NCBI RefSeq assembly: GCF_004366035.1
Contig: NZ_SOEE01000002.1
Location: 124,001-188,000 of the forward strand
Length of the DNA: 64,000 bases
Direction: 5' to 3'
DNA from: Cytobacillus oceanisediminis
GTDB taxonomy: Bacteria > Bacillota > Bacilli > Bacillales > Cytobacillaceae
Position numbers and translations under genes: made by a program. The notes under the pieces were generated by a model that had not been told where the DNA came from, searched no databases, and was given only the letters and a program-made list of their open reading frames with translations. Positions 60,542 through 64,000 of the stretch are shown here, one piece after another. Position 1 is the stretch's first letter, and each line of letters starts with the position of its first letter.

Positions 60542-61567
60542 TTGAAAAGAATGAATCCTGAACTGATTGAAAAAGTAACACGCCTTGTTGTGGAAAAACT
60601 TCAAGCGCAGGAAACCTCGGATGTGAACGGGCAAAAAAGCAGCGCAGCAGTAAAATTTTGGAGACATACATCATCCCCCGGCACACAGCCATCCAGGATG
60701 TCAGAGGAGGTTATCGAGGCTGGAAAACAAGATACAGACGGTCTAATAAAAATTAAAAGCTATCAGAATTCAAATGCTTTTAAAATAACCCCAACAGATA
60801 AAGCGAGTCATGATAAGACCGAAAGTTATTCAGGAAAGACAGGCATTGATAATCCCGCAGATCCAGTTGAGCTGGAAGCACTCAAGAGCAAAACACCTGC
60901 AAGAATCGGGGTGGGAAGAGCAGGTTCAAGACCGAAGACAGACACATGGCTTAAATTCCGCTTTGACCATGCAGCCGCAGTCGATGCTGTCTATGGAGAT
61001 GTAAATGACGAGCTTATAAACCGTCTTGGACTCTTTAAAGTCAATACGATGGTGAATGAAAAAGAAGTGTACATCCGCAGGCCCGATTATGGCAGAAAGC
61101 TATCAGAAGAAGCCAAAAAAATCATTCTTGCTAAATGCCAAAAGGGACCGGCTGTTCAAATCATTCTGTCTGACGGACTGAGCTCAAGTGCCATTGAAGA
61201 AAATGCAGAGGATGTCTATTTATCCCTTCAGCAATCCCTAAAAAGTTTAGGCCTCGATATGGGGACGCCTTTTTATATCGAAAAAGGCAGGGTGGCTGTT
61301 ATGGATGAAGTAGGAGAACTCCTGAAGCCCAAAGTAGTTGTGTTATTGATTGGCGAACGTCCTGGTCTGGTCAGTGCAGAATCACTGAGTGCCTACCTTT
61401 GCTATGAACCCCGAAAAGGAACGATCGAAGCTGACCGGATGGTAATTTCCAATATACATAAAGGAGGAATTCCTCCTGCAGAGGCGGGCGCCTATCTCGG
61501 GACGGTCATCCAAAAGGTTATAAAGTATGAAGCAAGTGGTGTATCGCTCGTGAAAAAGGAAGGGTAG
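60542..61567 (+). CDS. eutC: Ethanolamine ammonia-lyase small subunit, copy 2
   Basis: A 341-residue EutC, ~50 residues longer than copy 1. The core (ARIGVGRAGSRPKTDTWLKF, FDHAAAVDAVYG, LSDGLSSSAIEEN, LIGERPGLVSAESLSAYL) is intact; the extra length lies in the N-terminal linker. The first ~20 residues (MNPELIEKVTRLVVEKLQAQ) form an amphipathic helix, again a likely encapsulation signal. It starts 3 nt after eutB-2. Confidence 0.93.
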   Translation: MKRMNPELIEKVTRLVVEKLQAQETSDVNGQKSSAAVKFWRHTSSPGTQPSRMSEEVIEAGKQDTDGLIKIKSYQNSNAFKITPTDKASHDKTESYSGKTGIDNPADPVELEALKSKTPARIGVGRAGSRPKTDTWLKFRFDHAAAVDAVYGDVNDELINRLGLFKVNTMVNEKEVYIRRPDYGRKLSEEAKKIILAKCQKGPAVQIILSDGLSSSAIEENAEDVYLSLQQSLKSLGLDMGTPFYIEKGRVAVMDEVGELLKPKVVVLLIGERPGLVSAESLSAYLCYEPRKGTIEADRMVISNIHKGGIPPAEAGAYLGTVIQKVIKYEASGVSLVKKEG

Positions 61568-61579
61568 GAGGCAGAAAAA

Positions 61580-62233
61580 ATGGGATTAGAACGCATTCAT
61601 GCTGATATATTGGCTGTTCGGGTGATACCTAATGTGGACTCGGAGCTTGCAAAGCACTTTCAGCTTCAGCCCCATCACCGAAGCCTGGCGATTTTCACCT
61701 CTACAGTCGATGACGTAGGCTATACCGCACTCGATGAAGCTACTAAAAGAGCAGATGTCGAAGTGGTTTATGCCAGATCCTTTTATGCAGGTGCTGCTCA
61801 TGCTTCCGGGCCATTATCAGGTGAAATGATTGGAATTATGGCAGGGCCGTCTCCTGATGAAGTCAAAAGCGGGATGGAGGCTGTCCTGCAGACAGCTGAA
61901 TCCGATGCATATTTTGAAGCGCTTGATCAGGAAAAAGCGCATGCCATTTATGCACATGTTGTTTCCAGAACAGGGTCCTATCTGTCAAAGGAAGCAGGCA
62001 TCAAAATCGGAGAGCCTATAGCGTATCTAATAGCCCCGCCATTGGAAGCTGTTTATGGGCTTGACGCTGCTTTAAAGGCAGCGGATGTAGAAATGGTTAA
62101 ATTTTTCGGGCCGCCTTCGGAAACCAACTTTGGCGGAGGGCTGCTGACCGGCTCCCAATCAGCCTGTCAGGCTGCAGCTGATGCTTTCCGGGATGCCATT
62201 TTAGAAATTTCTCAAAATCCTATCAAGTATTAA
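61580..62233 (+). CDS. eutL: EutL microcompartment shell protein
   Basis: A 217-residue tandem-BMC trimer-forming shell protein (LERIHADILAVRVIPNVDSE, AHASGPLSGEMIGIMAGPSP, NFGGGLLTGSQSACQAAADAF). EutL has gated pores thought to pass larger cofactors or substrates. Starts 12 nt after eutC-2 with GGAGG. Confidence 0.95.
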   Translation: MGLERIHADILAVRVIPNVDSELAKHFQLQPHHRSLAIFTSTVDDVGYTALDEATKRADVEVVYARSFYAGAAHASGPLSGEMIGIMAGPSPDEVKSGMEAVLQTAESDAYFEALDQEKAHAIYAHVVSRTGSYLSKEAGIKIGEPIAYLIAPPLEAVYGLDAALKAADVEMVKFFGPPSETNFGGGLLTGSQSACQAAADAFRDAILEISQNPIKY

Positions 62234-62268
62234 AAGTTATGAACGATCCCGAAAGGAGTGTGGGAACC

Positions 62269-63798
62269 TTGCAATTTGATCATGATCTTCAATCCATGCA
62301 GGAAATGAGGGATGCTGTAAAGCGGGCTAAAGAAGCCCAATTAAAGTATTTGGCCTTTACACAGCAGCAAGTGGACGAAATTGTCAAAAAAGCCGCTGAT
62401 GCTGCATATGCCAAATCACTTGCCCTTGCCCAAATGGCAGTTGAGGAAACAGGGATGGGCATAGTCGAGCACAAAAAAATAAAAAACGAAGTCGGTTCCA
62501 AGGCTGTTTATGAATCCATCAAAGATGAAATGACAGTAGGCATCATACATGAGGACCGTGTGAATAAAGTGACGGAAATTGCCTATCCATACGGTATCAT
62601 TGCCGGCATTATTCCAACAACTAATCCTACTTCAACTGCCATTTTTAAAGCACTTATTGCTTTGAAAACAAGAAATGCTATTGTTGTGAGCCCTCATCCA
62701 AGGGCAGTGAAATGCACAGTTGAAGCGCTAAAAATCGTCAATGAAGCAGCCATACTTGCTGGTGCACCTGAAGGATTGATTGGCTGGATCTCAAAGCCTT
62801 CAATGGGTGCAACAAACGAATTAATGAAGCATCGCGATATCAATCTCATTTTAGCAACAGGCGGCGGCGGACTGGTCAGGGCTGCGTATAGCTCAGGCAA
62901 GCCTGCATATGGAGTAGGGCCTGGAAATGTACCTTGCTATATTGAAAAAACCGCTAAAGTGGCACAGTCGGTGAAGATGATTGTTGACAGCAAATCCTTT
63001 GATAATGGAACGATTTGCGCTACAGAACAATCTATAGTTGTCGATCGCAACATCAAAGAAATGACAATGAGGGAACTCAGAAATAATGGGGCTTATCTCT
63101 TGGATAATCAAGAAAAAGCCGCTTTAGAAAAAGTCATTTCGCCTTCACCGGGAAAGCTGAATCCGGATATCGTCGGACAATGTGCTGTTAAAATCGCCTC
63201 CATGGCGGGAATCCAAGTCCCTGAAGATACTAGAGTTTTAATTGCTGAAGAAACTGGAGTAGGCAAAGACATACCATTTTCAATTGAAAAACTATCTCCG
63301 GTTTTTGCCCTTTATACAGCGGAAAGCTACCAGGAGGCAAAAGAAATCTGCCTGCAGCTCCTAAATTTGGGCGGAAGGGGGCATAGCCTCTCCATTCATA
63401 CGAATGATGATGCAGTGGCTAAGGATTTTGCCCTTGAAATGCCTGTTTCAAGAATGATGGTCAACACGCTGTCCTCGATTGGTGCTGTTGGGGCGACAAC
63501 CGGATTGATGCCTTCTCTGACTCTGGGATGCGGTTCATTCGGCGGCAACATTACCTCTGACAATGTGACAGCACGTCACCTGATCAATATTAAAAGAATG
63601 GCTTATGGTACGAAAGAAGTTACCATCCCCAAACCGGCATCATCATCTTCTATAGCTGAAAAAGAACAAGCCGGCAGCCGGGATGTTGATCATATTGTTA
63701 ATCAGGTTCTTCAGCAAGTATCGCCAGATGGCGAAGTGGATGCAAAGATGATTGCCGACATGGTCAATCAAGTGATGAAAAAATATCAAACTAACTAA
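62269..63798 (+). CDS. eutE: EutE CoA-acylating acetaldehyde dehydrogenase with C-terminal encapsulation-like tail
   Basis: A 509-residue aldehyde dehydrogenase converting acetaldehyde to acetyl-CoA. The catalytic Cys250 is in NGTICATEQS; IIPTTNPTSTAIFKALIALK and PVSRMMVNTLSSIGAVGATTG are family regions. TTG at 62269 (AAAGGAG 9-10 nt upstream) is preferred over the ATG at 62239, which overlaps no site. After the enzyme core a Ser-rich linker leads to a tail with VDHIVNQVLQQV and IADMVNQVMKKYQ, two amphipathic helices of encapsulation-peptide type. Confidence 0.93.
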   Translation: MQFDHDLQSMQEMRDAVKRAKEAQLKYLAFTQQQVDEIVKKAADAAYAKSLALAQMAVEETGMGIVEHKKIKNEVGSKAVYESIKDEMTVGIIHEDRVNKVTEIAYPYGIIAGIIPTTNPTSTAIFKALIALKTRNAIVVSPHPRAVKCTVEALKIVNEAAILAGAPEGLIGWISKPSMGATNELMKHRDINLILATGGGGLVRAAYSSGKPAYGVGPGNVPCYIEKTAKVAQSVKMIVDSKSFDNGTICATEQSIVVDRNIKEMTMRELRNNGAYLLDNQEKAALEKVISPSPGKLNPDIVGQCAVKIASMAGIQVPEDTRVLIAEETGVGKDIPFSIEKLSPVFALYTAESYQEAKEICLQLLNLGGRGHSLSIHTNDDAVAKDFALEMPVSRMMVNTLSSIGAVGATTGLMPSLTLGCGSFGGNITSDNVTARHLINIKRMAYGTKEVTIPKPASSSSIAEKEQAGSRDVDHIVNQVLQQVSPDGEVDAKMIADMVNQVMKKYQTN

Positions 63799-63814
63799 TT
63801 AGGAGGAAATAAAA

Positions 63815-64000
63815 ATGGCTAGAGAATTAACTGCATTAGGAATGATTGAAACGAAAGGACTGGTTGCTTCAGTGGAAGCTGCTGACGCTATGGTGAAGGC
63901 TGCGAATGTTCATTTAGTTGGAAAGGTGCATGTAGGAGGCGGTATTGTAACAGTCCTTGTGCGTGGTGATGTAGGTGCTGTTAAAGCGGCAACTGATGCG
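63815..64000 (+). CDS. eutM: EutM/PduA-type microcompartment shell protein (5' part, cut by window end)
   Basis: The first 62 codons are present: start [20 protein letters not shown], then [11 protein letters not shown] and [21 protein letters not shown], the canonical hexameric BMC shell fold. AGGAGG lies 6-8 nt before the ATG at 63815. The gene continues beyond the window. More eut genes are expected downstream. Confidence 0.95.
   Translation, partial: MARELTALGMIETKGLVASVEAADAMVKAANVHLVGKVHVGGGIVTVLVRGDVGAVKAATDA

Overview
The window looks like chromosome from an endospore-forming, low-GC Gram-positive in the Bacillus/Cytobacillus/Mesobacillus neighbourhood. The reasons are strong AGGAGG ribosome-binding sites, frequent TTG/GTG starts, a Spo0E-like phosphatase, a BceRSAB module, TasA/SipW, a thermolysin-type protease and a B. 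subtilis-sized 6S RNA. No tRNA, rRNA, prophage or CRISPR is visible.

Layout. 0-2.3 kb: divergent N-acetylglucosamine PTS (partial) and nagB/SIS/Spo0E-like operon with paired NagR-type operators. 2.3-7 kb: a Bce-type antimicrobial peptide sensing and detoxification module. 7-8.3 kb: a TauE/SafE exporter and an unknown membrane protein. 8.4-19 kb: an extracellular/biofilm block made of a neutral protease, a SipW/TasA-like operon, two paralogous HTH-TPR (RNPP-like) regulators and a 1170-residue subtilase. 19-20.7 kb: MarR/MFS pair. 20.8-22.8 kb: a small alarmone synthetase, a membrane protein and a TetR regulator behind three TetR-type palindromes. 22.9-28.2 kb: an OFA-type transporter facing a formate dehydrogenase operon. 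28.3-29.1 kb: a non-coding 52-bp tandem array. 29.1-33.1 kb: lipoprotein, 6S RNA, a zinc-ribbon microprotein, an Mhq-type dioxygenase, MFS and SRPBCC genes. 33.2-35.5 kb: an AT-rich accessory patch with an AraC/GyrI regulator, an inverted-repeat-bounded segment carrying a VOC gene plus a transposase scrap, and a truncated M14 peptidase.

35.7-47.8 kb is a fatty-acid/acyl-CoA catabolic cluster: two acyl-CoA dehydrogenases, an acyl-CoA ligase, SDRs, 3-hydroxyacyl-CoA dehydrogenase, thioesterase, an ACAD10-like kinase, a ComB homologue and a TetR regulator. Two near-identical 20-bp TetR-type operators lie in front of its two halves. A second 50-52-bp tandem array and an MFS gene follow, then a P1 peptidase.

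50.6-64 kb is an ethanolamine-utilisation microcompartment locus (eutBC, eutWV, eutH-S-P, eutA-B-C-L-E-M, cut by the window end). It has two complete EutBC pairs. Three leaders each carry a terminator preceded by a similar element, as expected for EutV (ANTAR) antitermination.

The least explained items are the two unrelated-looking tandem arrays that share a ~52-bp period, the operator-flanked alarmone synthetase operon, the VOC cassette between transposon-like ends, a 12-mer shared by the tapA-like and subtilase promoters, and the duplicated EutBC.
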